64,000 nt of DNA from CAXXOK01 sp963666755 (GTDB taxonomy: Bacteria; Bacillota; Clostridia; Christensenellales; Aristaeellaceae). The notes under the pieces are model-generated. The model saw only the letters and a program-made list of their open reading frames with translations. It was not told the origin of the DNA and did no database searches. The position numbers and the translations under genes are program-made. The stretch is taken from positions 1,116,001 to 1,180,000 of the forward strand of contig CAXXGW010000009.1 of assembly GCA_963666755.2 (NCBI GenBank). Direction: 5' to 3'. The stretch's first letter is position 1. Every line of letters begins with the position of its first letter. This document shows, one piece after another, positions 51,833 to 60,398 of this stretch.

Positions 51833-53458
51833 ATGAAACGCAAAGGTTTGGTTAGCTTCCTAAGCCTGCTTGTGGCATTGTTGCTGCCGCTGAGCGCGAT
51901 GGCGCAAAGCGCGGCGTTGGACCTGCTTTCGCAGGCCAAAACAGACGGTAAGGAAATCGTAACGACCCTGACATTCGAACCCGGCACTACGCTGGCGGCC
52001 GATCAGGCGGTGGCGGACATGAGCGCCGCGACCGCGATCCGGCTGATGAAACTCTCCGGCGGATACGGCGGCTTTGCACTGTCGCTGCAGGGGGAGGACG
52101 TACTCACGGCCATTGGCAAGCTGGACCCGACGGGTCTGTATGTGCTAAACAGTGTGCTTGGAGATAAGCCGGTGTACTTTTCCTGGCAGGATCTGAGCGC
52201 CACCATTTCCGACGCGATGCGCCAAAACGGCACCGACGAGGCGAGCATTCAGCAGTTTACGCAAGGCTTTGAGCAGGGTATCGCCGCGGTAGCCGCGGGC
52301 GGCATGCCGATGCAGAGCGACACTGCCATGACCGAAGAGGAAATCAAACAGAAGATTATCGCTTCGATGGGTGGCGACGAGAGCTTCGTCAACTGGATCA
52401 ACGGCATTGAGGCGAAAAAAGTCACCTCGCAGGGCGAATTTACGCTGGGCGAGAGCGACACCGCCGATACCAAGACCGAGTACCTTATCACCAAGGACGA
52501 TCTGACCGCGATGATGGATCTGCCCTACATCCAACAGCAGATGGCCAAGCAGATCAAACAGAAGGATGCGAGCCTGACCGACGAGCAGGTGACCGCGCAG
52601 GTTGCCGATGCCGTGGAACAGTCGAAGGCGAAGATTGCCGAATCTAACGTGCAGATTCCGATCACGGTCTACACAAAGGGTGAGGATGAACTGGTCGCGC
52701 TGGAGGCGAAGCTCAGCGGCCTGTTTACGCAGAGCGAGCCCGATACGGCTACTGTAAACGTTTCGACCGATGCGGCCACCGTGACCGCCACGACCGATAC
52801 GACGGCTGCCACAGCGACCGCTGCGACGCCCGCCGCCCCCGCGCAGGTGGACGTAGACCTGCAGCTGACCCGCAAAACGCTGGACAGCGGCAAGCTGACC
52901 ACCTTCAAGATGAATGCGGCCAAGGATGCGGCGATGGTGTTTGATATGATCGGCACCCTGACCGCCGACGATAAGGCTGCCGCCGGTACGCTGAGCGTGA
53001 TGAACGATGCCTCCGTCAAGGTTTTGCAGATGGACCTGAGTGCCGATTATGCCGATGCCAAGAACATTGGCGGCGCGTTGCAGGTAACCGTGAACGACGG
53101 GCAAACGCAGTCCGCCTTTGTGGTGGGCTTGAAGCAGGCGGTGGCAGACACCACCATTGATACCGCCCTGAGCCTCTCTTCCGGCAAGAGCGTGGATGAG
53201 ATTCTTGCCAACGCGGATACGGCACTGCTCGGCACGCTGAAGATTGCGACCCTCATCCAGGAGGACAGCGGCACCTTCGCCGCCCTGAAAGAGGTTAGCG
53301 CCGACACGTCGCTGGAGCCGCTGAAAATGACAGGGGAAGAGTTGGCCGCGTATGGCACCAAAATCCAGAACAATGCCGGGTTGCTCATGTTTACCATTCT
53401 GGGCAAGCTGCCCCAGAGCGTTGCCACGCTGTTTACCAGCAGCATGTCGGGTCAATAA
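51833..53458 (+). CDS. Large secreted protein of unknown function
   Basis: A 541-residue exported protein with a typical signal peptide (to about residue 25, ending 'SAMAQS') and no other helix or lipobox. The rest is rich in Ala, Asp and Thr, lacks Cys, and is split by a Thr/Ala-rich linker around residues 305-335 ('TVTATTDTTAATATAATPAA'). Segments such as 'ATAIRLMKLSGGYGGFALSLQG' and 'VDVDLQLTRKTLDSGKLTTFKMNAA' suggest a repeated beta-strand-rich fold. I do not recognise the family. ATG 51833 has TAAGGAGG. It stands alone behind a good promoter with a strong terminator after it. Confidence 0.65.
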   Translation: MKRKGLVSFLSLLVALLLPLSAMAQSAALDLLSQAKTDGKEIVTTLTFEPGTTLAADQAVADMSAATAIRLMKLSGGYGGFALSLQGEDVLTAIGKLDPTGLYVLNSVLGDKPVYFSWQDLSATISDAMRQNGTDEASIQQFTQGFEQGIAAVAAGGMPMQSDTAMTEEEIKQKIIASMGGDESFVNWINGIEAKKVTSQGEFTLGESDTADTKTEYLITKDDLTAMMDLPYIQQQMAKQIKQKDASLTDEQVTAQVADAVEQSKAKIAESNVQIPITVYTKGEDELVALEAKLSGLFTQSEPDTATVNVSTDAATVTATTDTTAATATAATPAAPAQVDVDLQLTRKTLDSGKLTTFKMNAAKDAAMVFDMIGTLTADDKAAAGTLSVMNDASVKVLQMDLSADYADAKNIGGALQVTVNDGQTQSAFVVGLKQAVADTTIDTALSLSSGKSVDEILANADTALLGTLKIATLIQEDSGTFAALKEVSADTSLEPLKMTGEELAAYGTKIQNNAGLLMFTILGKLPQSVATLFTSSMSGQ

Positions 53459-53486
53459 CCCAAAGCGTGGCCAGGGCTGAAAGCCA

Positions 53487-53520
53487 GGGCCGCCCCGCAA
53501 ATGCGGGGCGGCCCTTTTCG
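53487..53520 (+). terminator. Terminator of the secreted protein gene
   Basis: GGGCCGCCCCGCA (53487-53499) and TGCGGGGCGGCCC (53502-53514), a perfect 13-bp stem, then TTTTC. Confidence 0.92.
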
Positions 53521-53678
53521 GCACCCGGAGAACGGCAGGAGCGGTTTTCGTGTACAATATTTTCTATCCGGCTCGTTCATGGAGCGACTTTTCAAGACTT
53601 CCAATTTCCGAAGAAGCGAGTGTATCATTGCCACCGGGAACCAAAGAGGATGTGTGCTAAGATGTACGAACAAATATT

Positions 53679-53696
53679 GCGCTTTATATAAGGCGC
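53679..53696. repeat. 18-bp palindrome upstream of the isomerase promoter
   Basis: GCGCTTTATATAAGGCGC pairs along its full length (one G-T pair) and ends 28 bases before the -35 of the isomerase promoter. It may be an operator. The rest of 53521-53720 shows nothing else. Confidence 0.4.
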
Positions 53697-53724
53697 GCCG
53701 CATCACTTTCCCTTTATTTCCGTC

Positions 53725-53752
53725 TTGACAGCCAGCGCTTTTTGGTTACAAT
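53725..53752 (+). promoter_or_regulatory. Promoter of the isomerase gene
   Basis: TTGACA (53725-53730), 16-base spacer, TACAAT (53747-53752), 35 bases before the start. Confidence 0.8.
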
Positions 53753-53787
53753 GGGTGTCAGGAACCGATATCGAAGGAGGAGAACCT

Positions 53788-55275
53788 ATGGCGAATATTC
53801 CTGTGATTAAGCTCGGCGTTGTCGCGGTCAGCCGCGACTGCTTTCCGATTCAGCTGTCGCGCACCCGCCGCAGCGCTCTGGTAAACGCCTATCAAAAGAA
53901 GTACGGTCAAATTGTGGAAGTGCAAACCGTGATCGAGAGCGAAACGCATGTGGCTGCCGCCCTGAAAGAGCTAGCAGACCAGAACGTGAACGCGATGCTG
54001 GTATACCTCGGCAACTTCGGCCCCGAAGGCCCCGAAACGATCCTTGCCCAGCAGTTTAACGGCCCGGTGATGTTCGCCGCCGCTGCTGAGGAAACCCGCG
54101 AAACCGTCAAGAGCGATCGCGGCGACGCATACTGCGGTATGCTCAACGCCAGCTATAACATCGGTCTGCGGGGGCTTAAAAACGTGTACATTCCGGAATT
54201 CCCCGTCGGCACCGCAGAAGAGATTGCCGATATGCTGCACGATTTCTGCGCCATCAGCCGCATCGTGCTGGGCGTGCGCAACCTTAAGGTAATGACCTTT
54301 GGCCCGCGCCCCTACGATTTTCTGGCCTGCAACGCGCCCATCAAGCCCCTTTACGACCTGGGCGTGCTGAATGTGCAGGAAAACAGCGAGCTGGATCTGT
54401 TTGCCGCCTTCAAGGCCCATGCCGACGACAAGCGCATCCCCGATGTGATCAAGGACATGGCCGCGGAGCTGGGCGAGGGCAACAAAATGCCCGGTATTCT
54501 GCCCCGGCTGGCGCAGTATGAAGTGACCCTGCTGGATTGGGTGGAGCAGAATCTGGGCGCGGCCAAGTATGCGTTCATGGCCAACAAATGTTGGCCCGCC
54601 TTCCAGACGGAGTTCGGCTTTGTGCCTTGCTACGTCAACAGCCGGTTTGCTTCCCGGCTGATGCCCATCAGCTGCGAAGTGGATATCTACGGCGGCCTGA
54701 GCGAATACATGATCGCCTGCGCCATGGAAGATGCGCCGACGATCCTGGACATCAACAACACTGTACCCGCCGACCTGTACAACGAGGCCGTCAAGGGCAA
54801 GTACCCTTATACCCTGAACGACACGTTCATGGGCTTCCATTGCGGCAATACCCCCATCTGCCACCTGACCAAGGGGGAGATGAAATACCAGCTGATTATG
54901 AAGCGCGCGCTGGAGCCGGATACCGAGCCCAACATCACCCGCGGCACGCTGGAAGGCGATCTGACGCCGGGCGAAATCACGTTCTTCCGCCTGCAGGGCG
55001 CGGCGGATGCCACGCTGCACAGCTACATCGCGCAGGGCGAAATCCTGCCGGTCGCCACAGGCTCCTTTGGCGGCATCGGCATCTTTGCCATTCCGGAGAT
55101 GGCGCGCTTCTATCGCCATGTGCTGGTGCAGAAGCGTTATCCGCACCATGGCGCGGTTGCTTTCGGCAAGGTGGGCAAGGTATTGTTCGAAGCTCTCAAG
55201 CTGCTGGGTGTGGAGGATATCGACTACAACCATCCCGCCGGCGTGCTCTACCCCAAGGAAAACCCCTTTGCCTGA
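53788..55275 (+). CDS. L-fucose/L-arabinose isomerase-family protein
   Basis: A 495-residue protein of the FucI/AraA-like fold: 'YLGNFGPEGPETILAQQFNGPVMFAAAAEE', 'MTFGPRPYDFLACNAPIKPLYDLG', 'KCWPAFQTEFGFVPCYVNSRFASR', 'CEVDIYGGLSEYMIACAM', and 'HCGNTP' with Asp/Glu/His candidates for the Mn2+ site ('CEVDIYG' Glu, 'DINNT' Asp, 'GFHCGN' His). It probably interconverts an aldose and a ketose; the substrate is uncertain (L-fucose, D-arabinose or a deoxy sugar). ATG 53788 has AAGGAGG. It is monocistronic and has no fucose kinase or aldolase nearby. Confidence 0.8.
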   Translation: MANIPVIKLGVVAVSRDCFPIQLSRTRRSALVNAYQKKYGQIVEVQTVIESETHVAAALKELADQNVNAMLVYLGNFGPEGPETILAQQFNGPVMFAAAAEETRETVKSDRGDAYCGMLNASYNIGLRGLKNVYIPEFPVGTAEEIADMLHDFCAISRIVLGVRNLKVMTFGPRPYDFLACNAPIKPLYDLGVLNVQENSELDLFAAFKAHADDKRIPDVIKDMAAELGEGNKMPGILPRLAQYEVTLLDWVEQNLGAAKYAFMANKCWPAFQTEFGFVPCYVNSRFASRLMPISCEVDIYGGLSEYMIACAMEDAPTILDINNTVPADLYNEAVKGKYPYTLNDTFMGFHCGNTPICHLTKGEMKYQLIMKRALEPDTEPNITRGTLEGDLTPGEITFFRLQGAADATLHSYIAQGEILPVATGSFGGIGIFAIPEMARFYRHVLVQKRYPHHGAVAFGKVGKVLFEALKLLGVEDIDYNHPAGVLYPKENPFA

Positions 55276-55286
55276 TCTAAACACGC

Positions 55287-55324
55287 AAAAGGGCGGAAAT
55301 GCAATCGCGTTTCCGCCCTTTTCC
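55287..55324 (+). terminator. Terminator of the isomerase gene
   Basis: AAAAGGGCGGAAA (55287-55299) and TTTCCGCCCTTTT (55310-55322), 13 perfect pairs, loop of ten. Confidence 0.93.
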
Positions 55325-55695
55325 ATGTCCGTATGGGCATATCCCCTCTGCGTGAGGGGTATCCATTCCTTTTGAAACTGTTTTTTAAGTTAAGAATAGT
55401 TGCGAATCAGGGTAACAACAGGTTTGGAGAACCACAACCCGCCTCTGCACACCCTCCCATGGCTCTTGCCGCCACATGGCACCCCCCAAGTACAGATGTG
55501 CAGCGGGAGAACCCGTAGAATTTGAAATGAAAGGGGTATGCCTCCACCTTTCACCCCATTGTGGGAACCTGAGCTATTTCTGATTGGAACACAAACAAGC
55601 AACGCGGCAGAGAGTTTGTAAAGCAGGGGCGGTTGTGAAATGTAACCCCCTTGCATGGGAGGCCAAACCACGGAATGCGGCAAGCAGGAATCATC
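55325..55695. other. Gene-free region between two terminators
   Basis: About 370 bases lying between the isomerase terminator and the pfkA terminator. It contains several short stems (for instance CCCCTCtgcgtGAGGGG at 55342-55358), G-rich and C-rich runs, and a minus-strand frame of 97 codons without a binding site. It could hold an unannotated RNA, but I recognise none of the known classes. Confidence 0.35.
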
Positions 55696-55727
55696 AAAAC
55701 GACCCCTGCAAAGAGGGGCCGTTTTTA
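55696..55727 (-). terminator. Bidirectional terminator after pfkA
   Basis: ACGACCCCT, loop GCAAAG, AGGGGCCGT; T runs lie on both sides (TTTTTA on plus, TCGTTTTGATG on minus). It ends the leftward pfkA transcript. Confidence 0.8.
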
Positions 55728-55805
55728 TAACAGGAGAGTAACGAAGTGCAACATGACCCGCGTTTCACCGTATGCAAGTCTGGGCCTGAGTATTGTTGTG
55801 CAGGT

Positions 55806-56882
55806 TTAATCCCCGAAGGTGATGCCAATGTTGCGCGCAGTCTGGATCATGGTGTTATCCCGCGGCACGGGCTTGGGCACGCCGGCGATGTCACCCAGCT
55901 TATTATGGATGATGTTGTTGCCGGATAGCGCAACGGTTACGCCGTACACTTCATCGCGGATCAGCTCTGCGGCATGCACGCCAAACTGGGTAGCAAGCAC
56001 CCGATCGTAGGCGCAGGGGCTGCCGCCGCGCTGGATGTGGCCGGGCACGACGCTGCGCGCCTCAACGCCTACCAAATCTTCCAGTTGCGCGCTAATGCGC
56101 TTGCTGATGCAATCAAAGGGGAGCGACGCGCGGTAGGCTTCGCGCTCCTTCTTCTTCATGCGGGCTTCATCGGCGCTCATGGCGCCCTCGGCTACGGCGA
56201 TAATGGAGAACGCCTTCTTGCTGCGTGCGCGCGCCTCGACCGTTTCGGCTACCTTTTGAATTTCGTAAGGCAATTCCGGGATCAGGATCACATCCGCGCC
56301 GCCCGCAATCCCGGAAAACAAGGTAAGCCAACCCACTTTGTTGCCCATGATCTCGATCACCATGCAACGGCCGTGGCTGGTGGCGGTGGTGTGGATGCGG
56401 TCGATGACCTCGGTCGCAATCTCCATGGCGGTATGGAAGCCGAACGTAAAATCCGTGCCGGACAGGTCGTTATCGATGGTTTTCGGCAGCCCGATCACGT
56501 TCAGACCCTCCTGCGAAAGCAGGTTGGCGGTCTTATGTGTGCCGTTGCCGCCCAGCGCAACCAGGCAGTCCAGCTTCAAATCCTTGTAGGTCTTTTTCAT
56601 GGCGGCAACCTTGTCGATGCCGGTATTTTCGTCAATGATCTGCATCGAGCGGAACGGCTGGCGGCTTGTGCCCAGAATGGTGCCGCCCAGCGTCAGGATG
56701 CCGGAAAACTGTTTGCGCGTCATTTCCTGACATTCGCCGGTAATCAGACCGCCGTATCCGTTTCGAATCCCAATAATTTCCGCGTCGAACAGTTCATAGG
56801 ATGCGCGGGCCACGCCGCGTATCGCCGCATTCAGGCCCGGGCAATCGCCTCCGCTGGTCAGGATGCCAATCCTGCGTTTCAT
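55806..56882 (-). CDS. pfkA: 6-phosphofructokinase (PfkA family)
   Basis: A 358-residue phosphofructokinase that phosphorylates fructose-6-phosphate in glycolysis. Visible are 'IGILTSGGDCPGLNAAIRGV', 'GIRNGYGGLITG', the phosphoryl-donor loops 'ALGGNGTHKTA' and 'GLPKTIDNDL', and 'GNKVGWLTLFSGIAGGADVILIPE'. Position 104-type Gly with 124-type Lys (PKTIDND) is a mixed ATP/PPi signature, so donor identity is uncertain. The C-terminal part contains 'GHIQRGGSP'. Start ATG 56882 follows AAGGGGGG. Slightly longer than the 320-residue E. coli form. Confidence 0.94.
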   Translation of the reverse strand: MKRRIGILTSGGDCPGLNAAIRGVARASYELFDAEIIGIRNGYGGLITGECQEMTRKQFSGILTLGGTILGTSRQPFRSMQIIDENTGIDKVAAMKKTYKDLKLDCLVALGGNGTHKTANLLSQEGLNVIGLPKTIDNDLSGTDFTFGFHTAMEIATEVIDRIHTTATSHGRCMVIEIMGNKVGWLTLFSGIAGGADVILIPELPYEIQKVAETVEARARSKKAFSIIAVAEGAMSADEARMKKKEREAYRASLPFDCISKRISAQLEDLVGVEARSVVPGHIQRGGSPCAYDRVLATQFGVHAAELIRDEVYGVTVALSGNNIIHNKLGDIAGVPKPVPRDNTMIQTARNIGITFGD

Positions 56883-56911
56883 CCGGAACGCCCCCCTTCA
56901 ATCCTAGACCC

Positions 56912-56940
56912 ATTATAACATAGCGCAACAGGCCCCGCAA
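56912..56940 (-). promoter_or_regulatory. Promoter of pfkA
   Basis: Minus strand: TTGCGG (56940-56935), 17-base spacer, TATAAT (56917-56912), 30 bases before the start codon. Confidence 0.75.
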
Positions 56941-57015
56941 TGGCGTTGCACGGCACTGTTCAAAGGCTGACCGATGGAAAGTACCAAACAAATACGGTTT
57001 GACCATGGGATGGGA

Positions 57016-57044
57016 TGTACAAATCGGTACCTTCGGGCTATGAT
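57016..57044 (+). promoter_or_regulatory. Possible promoter of the ProX/YbaK-like gene
   Basis: TGTACA (57016-57021), 17-base spacer, TATGAT (57039-57044), 36 bases before the start. Confidence 0.5.
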
Positions 57045-57079
57045 GGAAAGGAACCCATTACAGGAAAAGAGGGACTGCC

Positions 57080-57592
57080 ATGCCTACCCCCCGGGAAGTG
57101 CGCGAAACGGTACTGTTATGGCTGGAAGCGCTGGGCGCGCCCTACAAATTGTTTGAGCACTCGCAGGCCAACACGATAGAGGATTGTCTGCGAATGCCGT
57201 TTATCGGCCCGCAGGTGACGATCTGCAAAAATGTATTTCTCTGCAACCGGCAGCAAACCGCCTATTATTTAATGCTGCTCAAACCCGAGACGCCTTTTCG
57301 CACGGCGGTGGTCAGCAAGGCGCTGGGCGTATCGCGGCTGAGCTTTGCGCCTGAAAACGCTATGCAGGAACTATTGCGGCTTTCGCCGGGTTCGGTAAGC
57401 CCGCTGGGGCTGCTGTTTGACAAGGAAAAGCGCATCACGCTCTGCTATGAATCGGCTGTGCAGGAGACGCCGGAAATCGCCTTTCACCCCTGCGACAACA
57501 CCGCGACGGTGCTCTTTACACAGACGACATTCTGGGAGCAGGTGATCCCGGCGCTGCGGGTTACGCCCGTGCGGATTGCACAGGTGGTCTGA
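57080..57592 (+). CDS. Aminoacyl-tRNA deacylase, ProX/PrdX (YbaK-like) family
   Basis: A 170-residue stand-alone editing domain that hydrolyses mischarged prolyl- or related tRNAs. 'APYKLFEHSQANTIEDCLRM', 'ICKNVFLCNRQQTAYYLMLLKPETPFRT' (with the catalytic Lys-Asn pattern), and 'LSPGSVSPLGLLFD' are typical of ProX/PrdX. ATG 57080 follows AAGAGGG. Monocistronic, convergent with the panE-like gene, the two sharing a terminator. Substrate (Ala- or Cys-tRNAPro) cannot be told from sequence. Confidence 0.9.
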   Translation: MPTPREVRETVLLWLEALGAPYKLFEHSQANTIEDCLRMPFIGPQVTICKNVFLCNRQQTAYYLMLLKPETPFRTAVVSKALGVSRLSFAPENAMQELLRLSPGSVSPLGLLFDKEKRITLCYESAVQETPEIAFHPCDNTATVLFTQTTFWEQVIPALRVTPVRIAQVV

Positions 57593-57614
57593 CGGAAATT
57601 CTGATGTAAACAGG

Positions 57615-57644
57615 CACGACCGACGGATGACTCCGTCGGTCGTG
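57615..57644. terminator. Shared hairpin between convergent genes
   Basis: CACGACCGACGGA, loop TGAC, TCCGTCGGTCGTG, 13 perfect pairs. It ends seven bases before the panE-like stop on the other strand, so it can serve both transcripts. No long T run. Confidence 0.75.
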
Positions 57645-57650
57645 TTCGCA

Positions 57651-58676
57651 CTATTTAGTTTTCAGGGCAGGGTCATACAGGTTGGAAACTTGAATGGAAC
57701 GTTCGCCACGTTCGATTTCATTAATCATGACGGTCAGCCTGCGGTTAATCGGGCAGGGGACGCCCAGTGCTTCGCCGCGGTCGGCGATATAGCCGTTAAA
57801 GTAGTCGATTTCCGTGGGCCGGCCCCGCTCCAGCGATTGCAGGCTGGAGCTTTTCAAGCGGCGGTATTTCAGGCCCACAAGCGCGATCATCGTATGGCGG
57901 CGCAGGCGGTCAAGCGCTCCGTTGCCCCGCATCAGTCGGTCGTAATCCAGCCTGCCCCCGAACGGCGGCACCTGTAACGGCATGGCGTGTGCAACCTGCA
58001 TTGCCTCCTTAATAATGGCAAGAAAAACGGTGCGCGCCTGCCCGCGCCGTAGCATCGCCCCCAGCCGCAGCCCGCATAGAGCCCCCAGCGAGGTGATGCA
58101 GCTGTTGACGATCAGCTTGCTGTACAGCTCCGCATAGATCGAATCGCTGCAAACCGCCGGTACGACGGCCTGCATGGCGGCTTGCAGCGGCGCGAGCGCT
58201 GCCGGGTCGCCTTCCAGCCGCCCGATGATCCACTCCCCGGTACTGGTCATTTCCATCACACCCGGCGCGTGCAGCGTCGCGCCCCACCCAATCACACAGC
58301 CTACGGTGCGCCGGGGGCCGACCACGGCGGCCAAAGCGTCGGTGCAGATGCCGTTTTGCAGGCTAACAACCAGCGAATCCTCCGTCAGGTGGGGCAGAAG
58401 CGCGTGTGCAGAGGTCGGCATATCATATGCTTTGGTGGCAATCAACGCCAGATCAAACGTACCGGTCAACTCGTCAAGGGTGGCGACCGCAGGCACGGGT
58501 ATGATCTGGTTGCCACAAATCCCGGAAATGCGCAGCCCGGGGTCGGCAGCGAGCGCCGCCACTTCCGGATGCTTGCACACCAGTGTGACATCCTCCCCGG
58601 CTTTGCGCATAAGCGCGGCGGTGATGCCTCCGATTGCGCCTGCGCCCACAACAACGATCCGCCTGGATGCATTCAT
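57651..58676 (-). CDS. 2-dehydropantoate 2-reductase-like (PanE/ApbA family)
   Basis: A 341-residue NADPH-dependent ketopantoate reductase-like enzyme. 'RIVVVGAGAIGGITAALMRKAG' is the Rossmann GxGxxG, 'IATKAYDMPTS' and 'VSLQNGI' are the family motifs, and 'SKLIVNSCITSLGALCG' contains the catalytic Lys (SKLxxN). It is longer than E. coli PanE (303), so the substrate may be a different 2-keto acid. Start is ATG 58676 behind GAAGGAG; the next upstream in-frame codons overlap this site. Confidence 0.82.
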   Translation of the reverse strand: MNASRRIVVVGAGAIGGITAALMRKAGEDVTLVCKHPEVAALAADPGLRISGICGNQIIPVPAVATLDELTGTFDLALIATKAYDMPTSAHALLPHLTEDSLVVSLQNGICTDALAAVVGPRRTVGCVIGWGATLHAPGVMEMTSTGEWIIGRLEGDPAALAPLQAAMQAVVPAVCSDSIYAELYSKLIVNSCITSLGALCGLRLGAMLRRGQARTVFLAIIKEAMQVAHAMPLQVPPFGGRLDYDRLMRGNGALDRLRRHTMIALVGLKYRRLKSSSLQSLERGRPTEIDYFNGYIADRGEALGVPCPINRRLTVMINEIERGERSIQVSNLYDPALKTK

Positions 58677-58715
58677 ACGCAAGTCTCCTTCCTCCATGGT
58701 TTTTACCTTTTCCGC

Positions 58716-58744
58716 ATTGTACCATGCACCTTACCGCTGTACAA
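58716..58744 (-). promoter_or_regulatory. Promoter of the PanE-like gene
   Basis: Minus strand: TTGTAC (58744-58739), 17-base spacer, TACAAT (58721-58716), 40 bases before the start. Confidence 0.65.
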
Positions 58745-58851
58745 GGGCCAGATGAGAAGGATGCCTTGCGGCGGACTCGTGCAAGCGAAGCCGCCGTGCC
58801 CGGGAAACCGCCGTCAAACAGAGGCTTACGGAAGAGCACAACCGCTATGAT

Positions 58852-58881
58852 TTGACAGAAGCCCCGCTTTTTTGGTATGAT
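58852..58881 (+). promoter_or_regulatory. Promoter of the orphan glycosyltransferase-like gene
   Basis: TTGACA (58852-58857), 18-base spacer, TATGAT (58876-58881). It rules out start codons before about 58890. Confidence 0.75.
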
Positions 58882-58972
58882 CATGGATAGAACGGTCGAA
58901 AGATATACCATGGACGTGGAACGGCCTTCTTTGAAAAGCGAATCGGAGAGGATGAGAAAGGATGAACGACTC

Positions 58973-60205
58973 ATGACGGATATTCAAATGGGGATTGGGT
59001 TTGCAACCGGGAGACGCAATTTCAGAAAGGTTCTTTCGGCCTATATTAATACGTGGAACGCCTCCGTCGGCGAATTGCCCGAGGGGGTGCGCGTGCACCT
59101 GCACCTGCTGGTGGCTTATGATGTGGAGTACCATAACACCAAATCGACGGATTATACCAACCTGAGCCAGGAAATTGTCGATGCGTTTGACAGCATCACG
59201 TTTGTGGGTGCGAAAAACGCCCTGAAGAGCCTGGACAAGCTCCGCAGCAGCGGCGTTTTTACGCAGGCGGAGCTTTCGAGCGTCTTTGGCTCCGGTTACG
59301 CGGGCAAACGCAACGCCGTACAGTTTGCCGCGATTGAAAACCAGCTGGATTATTTGCTTTTTTTGGATGATGACGAATACCCCATGGCGGTAACCAACAA
59401 CCATAACACCTGCCTGTGGAGCGGCCAACAGGTTTTCCTGTCCCATTTGCGGGAGATTGAAAGTGCGGATTTTACAAACGGCTACCATTGCGGGTATATT
59501 TCGCCCATCCCGCAGATTCATTTCGGCGATTCGCTGCGCGAGCAGGATTTCCGTCTGTTCATTGAAGCGATCAGCAACGATATTATCAACTGGTCCAGCA
59601 TCAAAAAACTGATGCAATCCGGCGGCGTAACGTACGCCTCCACCGAGGTGCTGATTAAAGCAACAACAGCCGACGTACCGTTGGTCGGCGGCTGTAAATT
59701 TATCTCCGGGGCCAACCTTTGCATGAATCTCAAGGATCCCCGCAAATCGCTTCCATTTTTTAACCCGCCCGGCGCCCGGGGGGAGGATACCTTCCTTTCC
59801 ACACTGCTGGCGGATCGGGTGGTGCGGCGCATTCCCTGTTATACCTTCCATGACGGGTTTTCCATTTACCAGCATTTGTTGGACGGCGCGCTGCCTATCC
59901 ACCTGCAGGCGATTGCCACGGGGGTGCCCTCAGTGAACACGCGGTTTTTGCAGGCTTGCATCGGCTGGGTGCGCTACAAACCGCTGCTGACCTACATTAC
60001 ATCGCCGGATACCTATGCAGCCCAGATGAGCGATCTGCAAAAGGCACTCATCGAAACCCTGCCCAAGATGGCGGCTTATTTTCAGGATCAGCGCTTTGAA
60101 ACGATCATGACGGAGTTTGAAAAGTTTTCCAAGAACGTAAAGCGCCACCATACACAGTTCATCACTGCCCGCGAAACCTGGGAGCGGGTAATCCAGATGC
60201 TGTAA
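58973..60205 (+). CDS. Orphan glycosyltransferase-like protein
   Basis: A 410-residue cytoplasmic protein. 'IGFATGRRNFRKVLSAYINTWNAS' opens it, and 'LDYLLFLDDDEYP' (about residues 115-127) resembles the DxD metal/nucleotide-sugar site of GT2/GT-A folds; 'VGGCKFISGANLCMNL' and 'RGEDTFLSTLLADRVVRRIPCYTFHDGFSIYQH' fit an ED-type acceptor loop. No membrane helix. I cannot place it in a family. Start: ATG 58973 (AGAAAGGA ten bases upstream) is preferred over ATG 58952. It has its own promoter and shares a terminator with the RpiR-type gene. Confidence 0.6.
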   Translation: MTDIQMGIGFATGRRNFRKVLSAYINTWNASVGELPEGVRVHLHLLVAYDVEYHNTKSTDYTNLSQEIVDAFDSITFVGAKNALKSLDKLRSSGVFTQAELSSVFGSGYAGKRNAVQFAAIENQLDYLLFLDDDEYPMAVTNNHNTCLWSGQQVFLSHLREIESADFTNGYHCGYISPIPQIHFGDSLREQDFRLFIEAISNDIINWSSIKKLMQSGGVTYASTEVLIKATTADVPLVGGCKFISGANLCMNLKDPRKSLPFFNPPGARGEDTFLSTLLADRVVRRIPCYTFHDGFSIYQHLLDGALPIHLQAIATGVPSVNTRFLQACIGWVRYKPLLTYITSPDTYAAQMSDLQKALIETLPKMAAYFQDQRFETIMTEFEKFSKNVKRHHTQFITARETWERVIQML

Positions 60206-60398
60206 ACAGAAAAGGATGTAGCGCACGCGGAGTATGGAATCCATGCCCTATCCGCCGTTGCACACAGGAGAAGTGCCGTGGGCATCGCCTCCTGAGTCAC
60301 CACGTTTGCAACGATCTGACGTGCCGTAAGGCACGGCTTTTCTCGGTAACCCACACAGGGCTTGCAATTCAGAAGGGATAATTCGAGGGATGAAAATT

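Noticed and set aside
52145..53557. A 470-codon minus-strand frame opposite the large secreted protein
   Set aside because: Shadow frame; the plus-strand gene has promoter, ribosome site, signal peptide and terminator.
53971..55326. A 451-codon minus-strand frame opposite the isomerase
   Set aside because: Shadow of a conserved enzyme gene; no ribosome site, odd composition.
55390..55683. A 97-codon frame on the minus strand between isomerase and pfkA
   Set aside because: No ribosome site, starts and ends without fit to neighbours, and the composition is not protein-like overall; kept only as part of the gene-free region.
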